The notes under the pieces: model-generated
Told to the model about the DNA's origin: nothing
Seen by the model: only the letters and a program-made list of their open reading frames with translations
Database searches by the model: none
From: Pseudomonas aestuarii
GTDB lineage: Bacteria; Pseudomonadota; Gammaproteobacteria; Pseudomonadales; Pseudomonadaceae
Assembly (NCBI RefSeq): GCF_027988105.1
Contig: NZ_JAQJZJ010000001.1
Coordinates: 763,023-827,022, forward strand
Length of the DNA stretch: 64,000 nt
Reading direction: 5' to 3'
In this document: positions 16,645-24,873 of the stretch, in pieces
Layout of the letters: the number at the start of each line of letters is the position of its first letter
Position numbering within the stretch: the first letter of the stretch is position 1
Translations under genes and position numbers: made by a program

Positions 16645-17171
16645 CAAAGGGCCTCACCCGCACTGCGACGACGGAACAGCGGCCGCGGCTCGATGGCCGA
16701 GCGGCCGTAGAGCACGCTCATGCCCGCCAGGCCCTTGAGCGCGTCCTCGGCGGACCTGTCCTCGCGCACGGCAAAGGCATCGAAACCGCACTGGCGCATA
16801 TGGCTGAGCTGGTCGCGCAGCACATCGCCGACCGCGCGTAGCTCGCCGCTCCAGCCCAGGCGCGTGCGCAGCAGGTAGGCCTGGCTGTAACCACGGCCAT
16901 CACGAAAGCTGGGGAATTCGATGGCGATCAGCGGCAGGATGGGTAGGAAGGCGTGAATCGCTTCGACCTCATCCTCCGGGGCCAGGCAGATGCCGTCCAG
17001 GCTGAAGCGCTCGCCCGTGAGCGTTGCCTCATCCTGGCGCTGCAGCCAGGCCGCCAACGGCAGGATCAAGGGGCCGGCGGGGCGGGGCTGGGTCGGCTCG
17101 CGCAACCACTGCCAGGGATCATCATTCACCAGGCCGGCCTGGCCAGCGCTCAGACGAATCAGGTTGTTCAT
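16644..17171 (-). CDS. DUF934 protein, partner of sulfite reductase
   Basis: A 175-residue cytoplasmic protein of the DUF934 family (PF06073). Visible markers are RPAGPLILPLAAWLQR, IAIEFPSFRDGRGYSQAYLLRTRLGWSGELRAVGDVLRDQLSHMRQCGFDAFAVR. Genes of this family lie directly after cysI in many Pseudomonas and Burkholderia genomes and are often named oxidoreductases, but the biochemical role is not settled. It overlaps the cysI stop by 4 bp, confirming a shared transcript. Confidence 0.85.
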   Translation of the reverse strand: MNNLIRLSAGQAGLVNDDPWQWLREPTQPRPAGPLILPLAAWLQRQDEATLTGERFSLDGICLAPEDEVEAIHAFLPILPLIAIEFPSFRDGRGYSQAYLLRTRLGWSGELRAVGDVLRDQLSHMRQCGFDAFAVREDRSAEDALKGLAGMSVLYGRSAIEPRPLFRRRSAGEAL

Positions 17172-18838
17172 GCCGGCACCTGCGCCTGGCGATACACCTG
17201 CTGCTTGAACGGTTCGAGGCCGATGCGCTGCACGGTATCGACGAAGCGTTCGTCGGCCTCGCGGTAGTCGCGGTAGGTCTTGACCAGGCCGTCGATCACC
17301 TCGGGGATTTGCGCCGCACTGAACGCCGGGCCGATTACCTTGCCCAGGGCGCTGGCCTTGCCCTGGGAGCCGCCGATGGTCACCTGGTACCACTCGCTGC
17401 CGTTCTTATCCACGCCGAGGATGCCGATATTGCCGATATGGTGGTGGCCGCAGGCATTCATGCAGCCGGAGATGTTCAGGCTGAGTTCGCCCAGATCGTG
17501 CAGGGCGTCGAGGTCGGCGAAGCGCTGCTGGATCGACTGGGCAATCGGGATCGACTTGGCATTGGCCAGGGCGCAGTAGTCGCCGCCGGGGCAGGCGATG
17601 ATGTCGGTCAGCAGGCCGATATTGGCGGTGCCCAGACCATGGCTCAGGGCGTGCCGGTAGAGGGCATGCAGATCGGCTTTGCGCACATCCGGCAGCACCA
17701 CATTCTGTTCGTGGGCGATGCGGATTTCGCCGAAGCCATAGTCGTCAGCCAGGTCGGCGATGGCGTGCATCTGCGTCGAGGTCACGTCCCCGGGTGGCGA
17801 ACTGGCCCCGGGCTTGCTCGACAGCACCACCGAGGCATAGCCCGCCACCTTGTGCGGGCGCACGTTGCGCGACGCCCAGCGGGCGAAGGCGGCGTCGCGC
17901 GCCAGGGCGCTGCCGTAGTCGAGGTCGGCCTCATCCAGGCTGGCGTAAGCCGGGGCGTCGAAGGCCGCCGCGACCCGCTGGTACTCCGCCTCGGTCAACT
18001 CCGCCGGGCCGTCCTTGATGTGCTGCCACTCGGCCTCGACCTCCCTGGCGAAGGCGTCGATACCCAGGGCCTTGACCAGGATCTTGATCCGCGCCTTGTA
18101 CTTGTTGTCGCGCCGGCCGTGGCGGTTGTAGACCCGCAACACCGCCTCGACATAGGACAGCAGGTGCTGCCACGGCAGGCCCGCGCGGATCTGCTGGCTG
18201 AGGATCGGGGTGCGGCCCAGGCCACCGCCGACCATCACCCGCAGCAACAGTTCGCCGGCCGGGTCGCGATACAGGTACAGGCCGATGTCGTGCATCATCA
18301 CCGCCGCGCGGTCTTCTTGGGCCGCGCACAGGGCGATCTTGAACTTGCGCGGCAGGTAGAGAAATTCCGGGTTGACCGTCGACCACTGACGGAGGATTTC
18401 CGCCAACGGCCGCGGGTCGAGCAGCTCGTCCGCGGCGACCCCGGCGAAGGCCTCGGTGGTGATGTTGCGCACGCAGTTGCCGGAGGTCTGGATGGCGTGC
18501 ATCTCGACCTCGGCCAGGCGATCGAGGATGTCGCCGACCTGCTCCAGTTCGATCCAGTTGAACTGGATGTTCTGCCGGGTGGTGAAGTGGCCATAATCGC
18601 GGTCGTAGTCCTTGGCGATTCCCGCCAGGGTGCGCAACTGTCGCGCCGACAGGGTGCCGTAGGGAATCGCCACGCGCAGCATGTAGGCATGCTTTTGCAG
18701 ATACAGGCCGTTCTGCAGGCGCAACGGCAGAAACTCCTCCTCGCTCAACTCGCCGCTGAGGCGCCGCGCGATCTGGTCGCGAAACTGCGCCACGCGCTCG
18801 CGCACCAGGGCGCGGTCGTAGTCGTCGTATTGGTACAT
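17168..18838 (-). CDS. cysI: Sulfite reductase, siroheme/[4Fe-4S] subunit
   Basis: A 556-residue nitrite/sulfite reductase beta-component. The substrate-binding arginines are in the N-terminal half (TTRQNIQFNWIEL, TSGNCVRNITTEAFAGV). The cluster/siroheme cysteines appear as ACPGGDYC and GCMNACGHHHIGNIGILG. It reduces sulfite to sulfide for cysteine synthesis in the cytoplasm. The start MYQYDDYDRALV at 18838 is the family start. The DUF934 gene and lrgAB follow without gaps. The 5' neighbour ccoG is divergent. Confidence 0.93.
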   Translation of the reverse strand: MYQYDDYDRALVRERVAQFRDQIARRLSGELSEEEFLPLRLQNGLYLQKHAYMLRVAIPYGTLSARQLRTLAGIAKDYDRDYGHFTTRQNIQFNWIELEQVGDILDRLAEVEMHAIQTSGNCVRNITTEAFAGVAADELLDPRPLAEILRQWSTVNPEFLYLPRKFKIALCAAQEDRAAVMMHDIGLYLYRDPAGELLLRVMVGGGLGRTPILSQQIRAGLPWQHLLSYVEAVLRVYNRHGRRDNKYKARIKILVKALGIDAFAREVEAEWQHIKDGPAELTEAEYQRVAAAFDAPAYASLDEADLDYGSALARDAAFARWASRNVRPHKVAGYASVVLSSKPGASSPPGDVTSTQMHAIADLADDYGFGEIRIAHEQNVVLPDVRKADLHALYRHALSHGLGTANIGLLTDIIACPGGDYCALANAKSIPIAQSIQQRFADLDALHDLGELSLNISGCMNACGHHHIGNIGILGVDKNGSEWYQVTIGGSQGKASALGKVIGPAFSAAQIPEVIDGLVKTYRDYREADERFVDTVQRIGLEPFKQQVYRQAQVPA

Positions 18839-19145
18839 GGGCCACCTCGTCAGAACTGATCGCCGGCCGCGCGCTGCCTGCAGCGGGCCGACCCTGTGCC
18901 TGCAACTATGGCGGCCAGGCGCGCGGCAAAACAGCCTCAGGTAAACCTGAAAAAACCGGATCAGATAGGCCGAAAAGGCGTAATCACGCGACTTCAGCAG
19001 GATGTTTGCCAGAGGGAGCAGGGCTGGCAGCTGCGACAATCTGTCCAGCTGATCCGCTTTTTATTGGAAAATCTGAGTCTGTTATCGATACATGCCGAGG
19101 CCGATGATGCGTTGCACCTGATTGCAGCCAGACGAGGCTCAGCCC
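18839..19145. other. Divergent cysI/ccoG intergenic region
   Basis: This 307-nt gap must hold the promoters of cysI (leftward) and ccoG (rightward). I looked for an Anr/Fnr box (TTGAT-N4-ATCAA) and found no convincing match. No RNA gene or ORF is evident. Confidence 0.4.
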
Positions 19146-20561
19146 ATGAGCGAACGCATCCCCGCCACGGTCATCGACACGATCGACCCGCGCCGCCCCA
19201 TCCAGTTGACCCCGGCCAAAGCCGGCGGGCCTATCCATACCCGCAGCTTCACCGGTCTGTTTCGCAATCTGCGGTTGTTCGGCGCGGGATCGCTGATGCT
19301 GCTGTTCTTCGGCACCGCCTGGTTGAACTGGGGCGAGCGCCAGGCGGTGTTGTGGGACCTGGGCAACGGCCAGTTCCATATCTTCGGCGCGACCTTCTGG
19401 CCGCAGGATTTCGTCCTGCTCTCGGCACTGCTGATCATTGCCGCCTTCGGCCTGTTCTTTATCACCGTATTCGCCGGCCGGGTCTGGTGCGGCTACACCT
19501 GCCCGCAAAGCGTGTGGACCTGGGTCTTCATGTGGGTGGAAAAGCTGACCGAAGGCGAGCGCAACCAGCGGATCAAACTGGACGCCGCGCCCTGGTCGGC
19601 GGGCAAGCTGCTACGCCGCAGCGCCAAGCACGGCCTGTGGCTGGCAGTCAGCCTGGTCACCGCGTTGGCCTTCGTCGGCTACTTCACCCCGGTGCGCGAA
19701 CTGGTGGCTGATCTGCTCACCTTCAACCTGGGTGCCACCACCGCCTTCTGGCTGTTGTTCTTCACCGCCGCCACCTACCTGAATGCTGGCTGGCTGCGCG
19801 AGCAGGTGTGCCTGCATATGTGTCCCTACTCGCGCTTCCAGAGCGCGATGTTCGACGACAACACCCTGATCGTCTCCTACGACGCGGCTCGCGGCGAGAG
19901 CCGCGGCCCGCGCAAGAAGGACAGCGTGCCGCAGCTCGAAGGCTTGGGCGACTGCATCGATTGCACGATCTGCGTGCAGGTGTGCCCGACCGGCATCGAC
20001 ATCCGCGATGGCTTGCAACTGGACTGCATCAGCTGCGGGGCCTGCATCGACGCCTGCGACACGGTGATGGACAAGATGGGCTATGCCGCGGGGCTGATCC
20101 GCTACACCTCCGAGCGCGCCCTGGCCGGGGGCAAGACCCAGCTGTTGCGGCCACGCCTGATCGGTTACGCGGCCATGCTGCTGGTGATGATCGCCGCTTT
20201 CGTCTGGGCCCTAGACCAGCGCGCCCTGGTGTCGCTGGACGTGACCAAGGACCGCGGCCTGTTCCGGGAAAACCAGCAGGGCCAGATCGAGAACATCTAC
20301 CGCCTCAAGGTCATCAACAAGACCCAGCAGGCCCGCCACTACATCATCTCCCTGGCCGACAGCCAGGGCTTCGAACTGCAGGGCCAACGCCAGCTGAATC
20401 TGGCCCCCGGCGAGATTGTCGATGTGCCGGTCAGCGTCGTCATGGCCGCCGAGCGCGCTGCCAGCGTGTCGCAGCCGCTGTATTTCGCGGTTACCGATAG
20501 CGCCGAGCCGACGCAGCGGGTCACCGCCAAGAGTGCCTTCGTCGCGCCGCTCAATCGCTAG
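19146..20561 (+). CDS. ccoG: Cytochrome c oxidase accessory protein CcoG
   Basis: A 471-residue membrane ferredoxin of the CcoG/FixG/RdxA family. Transmembrane segments occur near residues 40-60, 88-110, 160-180, 195-215 and 335-355. Cysteine motifs include CGYTCPQSVWTW, CLHMCPYSRFQ and two [4Fe-4S] ferredoxin motifs CIDCTICVQVCPTG and CISCGACIDACDTVM. A C-terminal Ig-like domain faces the periplasm. CcoG reduces copper for assembly of cbb3 oxidase. Here it is not next to ccoNOPQ; it sits between cysI and a MocR regulator, so it may be an extra copy. The ATG at 19146 gives the family N-terminus. Confidence 0.92.
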   Translation: MSERIPATVIDTIDPRRPIQLTPAKAGGPIHTRSFTGLFRNLRLFGAGSLMLLFFGTAWLNWGERQAVLWDLGNGQFHIFGATFWPQDFVLLSALLIIAAFGLFFITVFAGRVWCGYTCPQSVWTWVFMWVEKLTEGERNQRIKLDAAPWSAGKLLRRSAKHGLWLAVSLVTALAFVGYFTPVRELVADLLTFNLGATTAFWLLFFTAATYLNAGWLREQVCLHMCPYSRFQSAMFDDNTLIVSYDAARGESRGPRKKDSVPQLEGLGDCIDCTICVQVCPTGIDIRDGLQLDCISCGACIDACDTVMDKMGYAAGLIRYTSERALAGGKTQLLRPRLIGYAAMLLVMIAAFVWALDQRALVSLDVTKDRGLFRENQQGQIENIYRLKVINKTQQARHYIISLADSQGFELQGQRQLNLAPGEIVDVPVSVVMAAERAASVSQPLYFAVTDSAEPTQRVTAKSAFVAPLNR

Positions 20562-20641
20562 CTATCTCCGGGAATCGCATGAACAGTCGCCAGGCCGTAG
20601 AGTATGCCGTTCCATTTACCGAGCGACTGGGCCAGGACAGG

Positions 20642-22051
20642 ATGAAGCGCTACGAGAAGTTCGCCGCCGAAATCGCCGAGCTGGTGCGCAGCGGCGTATT
20701 GGCCCCCGGGGAGAAAGTGCCCTCGGTGCGCCACGCCAGCCGCACCTACGGGATCAGCCCGTCCACGGTATTCCAGGCCTACTACCTGCTGGAAAGCCGC
20801 GGCCTGATCGTCGCCCGGGCGCGCTCCGGCTACTTCGTCCGCGAACATGCGCAGCGCAGCCTGCCCGAGCCGGACATCGGCGCGACCCAGGCGCACACCA
20901 CCGACGTGGATGTCAGCGAGCTGGTGTTCTCGGTGCTCGGCTCGCTGAAGGACCCGAACACCGTGGCCTTCGGCTCGGCCTTTCCCAGCCCCGACCTGTT
21001 CCCCCTGCAGCGTCTGGCCCGCTCCATGGCGCAAAGTGTGCGCGACATGCCGGCCCACGCGGTGATCGCCGACATGACCGAAGGCAATCCCAATCTGCGC
21101 CGGCAGATCGCCCTGCGTTATATGGTCAGTGGCGTGATGCTGCCGCTGGAGGAACTGGTGATCACCACCGGCGCCATGGAAGCGCTGAACCTGTGCCTGC
21201 AATGCGTGACCCAGCCCGGCGACCTGGTGGCCATCGAGTCACCGGCCTTCTACGCCACCCTGCAGGTACTGGAACGGCTCAAGCTCAAGGCGGTGGAAAT
21301 CCCCGTGCACCCGCGCGAAGGCATCGACCTGGACAGCCTGGCCCGCAGCCTGGAACAGCTGCCGATCAAGGCCTGCTGGTTCATGAGCAGCCTGCAGAAC
21401 CCGCTGGGGGCGAGCATGAACGAGGCGAAGAAGCGCGGCCTCTATGAACTGCTGCAGCGTCATCAGGTGCCGCTGATCGAAGACGACGTCTACGCCGAGC
21501 TGTACTTCGGCACGCAGCCGCCCAAGCCGGTGAAGAGCTTCGACCGCGACGGCCTGGTGATGCACTGCGGCTCGTTCTCCAAGTGCCTGGCCCCGGGCTA
21601 CCGGGTCGGCTGGGTGGCGGGCGGGCGCTATGCCGAGCAGATCAGCCGGCTCAAGCTGATGACCACCATCTCGCCCTCGGTGCCGGCCCAGGCCGCGCTG
21701 GCCGACTATCTGCAGCACGGCGGCTACGACCGCCACCTGCGCAAGCTGCGCCATGCCCTGGAAACCCAGCAGGCCTCGATGCTCGCCTCCGCCGCCCGAC
21801 ATTTCCCGGCCAGCACCCGGGTGACTAGGCCCAGCGGCGGCTATTTTCTCTGGTTCGAGTTTCCCGAGCAGGTCGACTCGCTGCAACTGTTCCAGCTCGC
21901 CCTGGCCCAGGGCATCAGCCTGGCCCCCGGGCCGATCTTCTCGGCCACCCGGCGCTTCGGCAACTGCGCACGGCTGAATTACGGCCATCCCTGGAGCGCC
22001 CAGAGCGAACAGGCGATGGCCGTGCTTGGGCGAATCATCGAGTCTTTCTGA
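20642..22051 (+). CDS. MocR-type regulator: GntR HTH fused to aminotransferase fold
   Basis: About 469 residues. The N-terminal winged helix (KRYEKFAAEIAELVRSGVLAPGEKVPSVRHASRTYGISPSTVFQAYYLLESRGLI) is GntR type, followed by a fold-type I aminotransferase domain with AMEALNLCLQ, the aspartate region EDDVYAELYFG and the PLP lysine in SFSKCLAPGYRVGW. MocR proteins use bound PLP to sense amines or amino acids and regulate genes. A longer start (20579, preceded by GGGAATCGC) adds 21 residues; I prefer MKRYEKF because the HTH begins there. Its target is not obvious. It starts soon after ccoG, so the two may be co-transcribed. Confidence 0.85.
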   Translation: MKRYEKFAAEIAELVRSGVLAPGEKVPSVRHASRTYGISPSTVFQAYYLLESRGLIVARARSGYFVREHAQRSLPEPDIGATQAHTTDVDVSELVFSVLGSLKDPNTVAFGSAFPSPDLFPLQRLARSMAQSVRDMPAHAVIADMTEGNPNLRRQIALRYMVSGVMLPLEELVITTGAMEALNLCLQCVTQPGDLVAIESPAFYATLQVLERLKLKAVEIPVHPREGIDLDSLARSLEQLPIKACWFMSSLQNPLGASMNEAKKRGLYELLQRHQVPLIEDDVYAELYFGTQPPKPVKSFDRDGLVMHCGSFSKCLAPGYRVGWVAGGRYAEQISRLKLMTTISPSVPAQAALADYLQHGGYDRHLRKLRHALETQQASMLASAARHFPASTRVTRPSGGYFLWFEFPEQVDSLQLFQLALAQGISLAPGPIFSATRRFGNCARLNYGHPWSAQSEQAMAVLGRIIESF

Positions 22052-22169
22052 GCCGCGACAACAGTCAGTTTTCGCTCTGCGGCAATAACGCGGTGTCCTT
22101 CGCTGTAACAGGGAGGCAGACACTTGGCGGGGAGACCGAGAGGGATGACAGGGGCTATTCAGGTGCAAG

Positions 22170-22194
22170 AAAACCGGCTCGAGGGCCGGTTTTT
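22170..22194. terminator. Bidirectional terminator AAAACCGGC...GCCGGTTTT
   Basis: AAAACCGGC (22170-22178), loop TCGAGG, GCCGGTTTT (22185-22193). It ends the MocR transcript, and on the minus strand it also has a T-run. It resembles the terminator beside tRNA-Gly at 41868-41893. I infer it may be the original tRNA-Gly terminator, separated from the gene by island insertion. Confidence 0.7.
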
Positions 22195-22203
22195 AGAGGC
22201 GGT

Positions 22204-22232
22204 CACTGTTGATGACGGGAATCGAGCCCTGT
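22204..22232. other. Possible degenerate attachment site (outer left end)
   Basis: GGGAATCGAGCCCT (22217-22230) differs at one base from the T-arm of tRNA-Gly at 41952-41965 and lies 10 nt after the terminator. It could be the decayed outer left att site of the older element, but T-arm-like sequence is short and could be chance. Confidence 0.3.
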
Positions 22233-22299
22233 TCAAGCCTTGGTAATCGATGATCTACGTTGGCCAAAGCTGGCTGTTTGGTGGTGTCAGCTTTCTTGG

Positions 22300-22476
22300 T
22301 CAGTTCAGGTCTTCCCGATTCAGTGATTTCGACACTTTTTCGACACGTCCGGTATTGCGATCTACCATCACCGAATCGCTGTATGGCACGTTGATATTTC
22401 GGTATGGTGCTACTGATAACGTAAATGTGGAAGCTAAGCGAATACGTATAGCTCGCCATTGCGACCCGTTAAACAC
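22300..22476 (-). pseudogene. Short unrecognised reading frame in relic
   Basis: A GTG-initiated 58-residue frame ending NVPYSDSVMVDRNTGRVEKVSKSLNREDLN. It has no clear ribosome binding site and an unusual composition for this genome. It may be the 3' remnant of a mobile-element gene. I do not recognise the family. The rest of 22233-22574 has no clear gene. Confidence 0.25.
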
Positions 22477-22599
22477 CTGATTTTATTGAGAACCCTGTTT
22501 TGTTCGTGTGTACGAAGTGCGGGGTTATACGGAATTCTCTACTGTTGGATAGCATGGAATTCTATCTAATCACTGTTGGGCACCAAAGCAGAATTTGTG

Positions 22600-23160
22600 A
22601 TGAATGAAATGGATATTACTCACCCACCTTCAGCTGAACAGTTCCATCGAACTGTGTACGCTATTTGGGATTTTCAGCAGGCATTATCGGCTTTAATATT
22701 TCTCCTAGAAGAATGCGACCTAAGTTCAAAATATACTAAAGCTCAAATTCGCCGCTTTAAGTGCTACGAATCTCAAGCAATTATTTCATTTTGCAGGCCG
22801 TTCGCTCAATCCAAAAACGGCAGTCAGCTAAGCCTAAAAAGAATACAAGTCACGCTAGGCGCTGACGAAAGCAGATTAAAAAAAGATGTTCTACATTTGA
22901 GAAATAAAATAATAGCCCACTCAGACAGCGAAGAAATGCATTACAAGGGCGTTTTGATAGGCATCGAAGACCCACTAGAACTAAAAGCACCACTGCTAAT
23001 TTTTGACGAGGGGTTACACCTAAGTCTTAACCAAATTCAAAATCTAGAATTGCTTTTACGCAAGTTAATTTCCGCCATTACTGAGTACACCTTTATTCTT
23101 TGCAAATCATATCCAGAGCTTTTTGAAACATACAAAATCCCAGCGTCACGCAGTAATTAA
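22600..23160 (+). CDS. Cassette 1 protein with HEPN-like motif
   Basis: A 186-residue, largely helical, AT-rich-coded protein. It carries RNKIIAH (R-x5-H) at about residues 107-113, followed by SDSEE; this matches the HEPN RNase motif Rx4-6H and resembles the RNKxxAHSD pattern of AbiU2-type HEPN proteins. Family assignment is tentative. Low GC compared with flanking core genes shows recent acquisition. The gene fills cassette 1, starting 24 nt after the recombination core and ending 16 nt before its attC. A role in phage defence or toxin action is possible but not shown. A TTG at 22576 is an unlikely earlier start. Confidence 0.6.
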   Translation: MNEMDITHPPSAEQFHRTVYAIWDFQQALSALIFLLEECDLSSKYTKAQIRRFKCYESQAIISFCRPFAQSKNGSQLSLKRIQVTLGADESRLKKDVLHLRNKIIAHSDSEEMHYKGVLIGIEDPLELKAPLLIFDEGLHLSLNQIQNLELLLRKLISAITEYTFILCKSYPELFETYKIPASRSN

Positions 23161-23176
23161 TAACCGTGAGTTTGTT

Positions 23177-23252
23177 GCCCAACAAGGCGCTCAAATCGCT
23201 CACTTCGTTCGCTGGGGCGGGCTAAAGCCCGCCCTGAGCTTAATCGTTGCAT
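23177..23252 (+). repeat. attC site 1
   Basis: A 76-bp imperfect palindrome between cassettes. R'' is GCCCAAC (23177-23183) and pairs with GTTGGGC at the start of the same cassette (22575). R' is GTTGCAT (23246-23252). The central part contains GCTCA/TGAGC and a GGGCGGGCTAAAGCCCGCCC hairpin. Confidence 0.72.
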
Positions 23253-23269
23253 ATCAATGGATATAAAGA

Positions 23270-24370
23270 ATGGTCTCTAATAGATTCTGTGTTTTTTGTG
23301 GAAATCCACCAGAAAAAAAGAATCGAGAGCACATACTTCCTCAGTGGCTGCTTGAGCTAACTGGAGATCCAAAACGAGTTGTAAATTTTGGCACTAATTT
23401 TAAAGACGGACGAACTATTAGATTTGATTGGTTAAATTTCTGTGTTCCAGCGTGTGAGAGTTGCAACACGGAATACTCAAGCCTTGAAGGGAGAGCTAAA
23501 TCTTATGTGCTGACGTTACTTGATAGAGGTGCACTCACAAGTATTGAATATATTGATTTTATGGATTGGATGGATAAGGTTCGCATAGGGCTTTGGATCG
23601 CATATCATTTCATCCAAGGTAACCCCACTAATATCGAACCCAGTTTCCATATAAAAACGAGAGTTAGCCAAAAAGATCGAATGATTGCTATCTACCCAAT
23701 GGCTGGTGACGGGGTAGGCTTAAATGCCCTAGGAGCAGAATCATTAATATTTCATAGCCAACCCTCTTGTATGGGCTTAAGGATAAACAATATCCTGATC
23801 GTAAATATGTCCAGTGATTTTTTGTTTTCCTCTCGTTGTGGTTTCCCTTTCCCTAAAAGCTGTTTTACTATGCTTGATGGAGAAAGTCCTTACATGATGC
23901 ATGCAAGTGATTTTTCAATCACAAGGAAAATAAAGCACCCACTTATAAGAAAACAAATAATTAAACCTTCCATACACCTTTACCAACCGATTATGGCCAG
24001 GTCCGAAGATAAGAGGTTTCAGTCAGGCTTCGTAGGCGATTACAATAGCTTTGATTCATATTTGGCGAAACATACGCTTCCGCCATACCCCTCGGGAAAA
24101 GGCATATTGTATTTTCAACATTTGGATAGAGTTGAACCAATTTATGATATAAAGCAGCCGATAGAGTTTGAAAATTGTACAGGTATGCACTCAAATCCAA
24201 TGTATAAGCTAGCACGGCAGGTATATGAATTTCAAAATTTAATCTACAAGCAAGGTAATTTTGTCGCAGAAAATAGAGAGCTAGAACTGAATCATGCAAA
24301 AAGAACAAAGTTACTCTTAAAGTGGAACAACAACATTATTGCACATTACTCTGCCATGAAAAATGTGTAA
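23270..24370 (+). CDS. Cassette 2 protein, HNH-endonuclease-like
   Basis: A 366-residue AT-rich-coded protein. The N-terminus has the layout of an HNH/McrA-like zinc finger nuclease: CVFCGNPPEKKNREHILPQWLL (CxxC ... EHxxP) and, about 45 residues on, CVPACESCNTEYSSLEGR (CxxCN). The remaining 270 residues are not recognised and contain no membrane segment. It is the sole gene of cassette 2, with its stop codon overlapping the attC R'' core. Integron cassettes often carry defence genes, so an anti-phage nuclease is a reasonable guess; the histidine/asparagine catalytic positions are inferred by eye. Confidence 0.65.
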   Translation: MVSNRFCVFCGNPPEKKNREHILPQWLLELTGDPKRVVNFGTNFKDGRTIRFDWLNFCVPACESCNTEYSSLEGRAKSYVLTLLDRGALTSIEYIDFMDWMDKVRIGLWIAYHFIQGNPTNIEPSFHIKTRVSQKDRMIAIYPMAGDGVGLNALGAESLIFHSQPSCMGLRINNILIVNMSSDFLFSSRCGFPFPKSCFTMLDGESPYMMHASDFSITRKIKHPLIRKQIIKPSIHLYQPIMARSEDKRFQSGFVGDYNSFDSYLAKHTLPPYPSGKGILYFQHLDRVEPIYDIKQPIEFENCTGMHSNPMYKLARQVYEFQNLIYKQGNFVAENRELELNHAKRTKLLLKWNNNIIAHYSAMKNV

Positions 24371-24433
24371 CAAAGTCATCAATTCGACCGCCTTACGCTG
24401 CGCTTCAGGCGGCAAATTATGGCGGCGTTATGC
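24365..24433 (+). repeat. attC site 2
   Basis: A 69-bp palindrome starting at the stop codon of the HNH-like gene. R'' is GTGTAAC (24365-24371), pairing with GTTGCAT of the cassette start through two G-T wobbles; R' is GTTATGC (24427-24433). Inner arms include CCGCCTTACG and GGCGGC. The layout resembles Vibrio-type attC sites. Confidence 0.72.
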
Positions 24434-24459
24434 AAAGTAGCTCGTTGTAGGAATTTGGT

Positions 24460-24714
24460 ATGGATGAAGCTATAAAAAGTAATGCAAAAGAAATCCTTAG
24501 GCTTGGAATTGCTAAAATAGTTAAAAACTATACTAAGAATGCACTGCTTATTAATGCATGCGATGTGTCCGCAAGTAGATACGAGACCTTAAGGTCTACA
24601 GACGGATTATCTACTACACAAAATATACCTGTGCAGCTAAGGCTTGATCACGAGATTGACTACCAATATACAAACGACGAATTGGTAAACGAAAAAAGGG
24701 ACAGATTTATTTAA
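24460..24714 (+). CDS. Truncated cassette 3 protein
   Basis: An 84-residue frame, MDEAIKSNAKEILRLGIAKIVKNYTKNALLINACDVSASRYE..., helical at the N-terminus. The last eight residues (NEKRDRFI) are encoded by an inserted AAAAAGGGACAGATTTATT-type palindrome, so the original C-terminus and the cassette's attC are lost. No family recognised. It lies 27 nt after the attC 2 core, as expected for the first gene of the next cassette. Confidence 0.45.
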   Translation: MDEAIKSNAKEILRLGIAKIVKNYTKNALLINACDVSASRYETLRSTDGLSTTQNIPVQLRLDHEIDYQYTNDELVNEKRDRFI

Positions 24715-24752
24715 TCGCTACAAACATAGTCAAACAAATAAGTCTGTCCCCT
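24693..24752. repeat. Palindromic insertion with GGGACAG(A)TTATT arms
   Basis: AAAAAGGGACAGATTTATT (24693-24711) is matched by an inverted AATAAGTCTGTCCC...TTTTT arm ending near 24755, with about 25 nt between. A second CCCCTTTTTCT copy follows at 24764-24772. Similar motifs flank IS200-like REP-associated transposase genes; here only the short palindrome is present. Confidence 0.5.
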
Positions 24753-24873
24753 TTTTCTATGTCCCCTTTTTCTAATGATTGCCTCTGCGCGTGCCCGCTG
24801 GATCGTCAACGGTGTGATCGGCAAGACGGCCAATATCACCTAACGTAGCCGTACTAGGGCACCTCACAGCTAC

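Larger units (their letters stand above)
22575..24700 (+). mobile_element. Integron gene cassettes without integron integrase
   Basis: An AT-rich block of rightward genes, each preceded by a GTTRRRY-like core and followed by an attC-like palindrome. Cores are GTTGGGC (22575-22581), GTTGCAT (23246-23252) and GTTATGC (24427-24433); the RYYYAAC partners are GCCCAAC (23177-23183) and GTGTAAC (24365-24371). Cassette 1 is about 22576-23246, cassette 2 about 23247-24427, and a third is truncated. No intI gene occurs in the window, so this is a CALIN-type cluster or cassettes captured at a secondary site. Confidence 0.7.

Noticed and set aside
17024..18859. A 611-codon rightward frame opposite cysI.
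   Set aside because: Overlaps the well-supported cysI and DUF934 genes on the other strand and matches no family.
18839..19145. Anr/Fnr box for ccoG.
   Set aside because: No TTGAT-N4-ATCAA match found in the gap.
22204..22250. Possible tRNA or tmRNA 3' end suggested by the T-arm-like GGGAATCGAGCCCT.
   Set aside because: No acceptor stem, anticodon arm or tmRNA reading frame could be folded; kept only as a weak att candidate.
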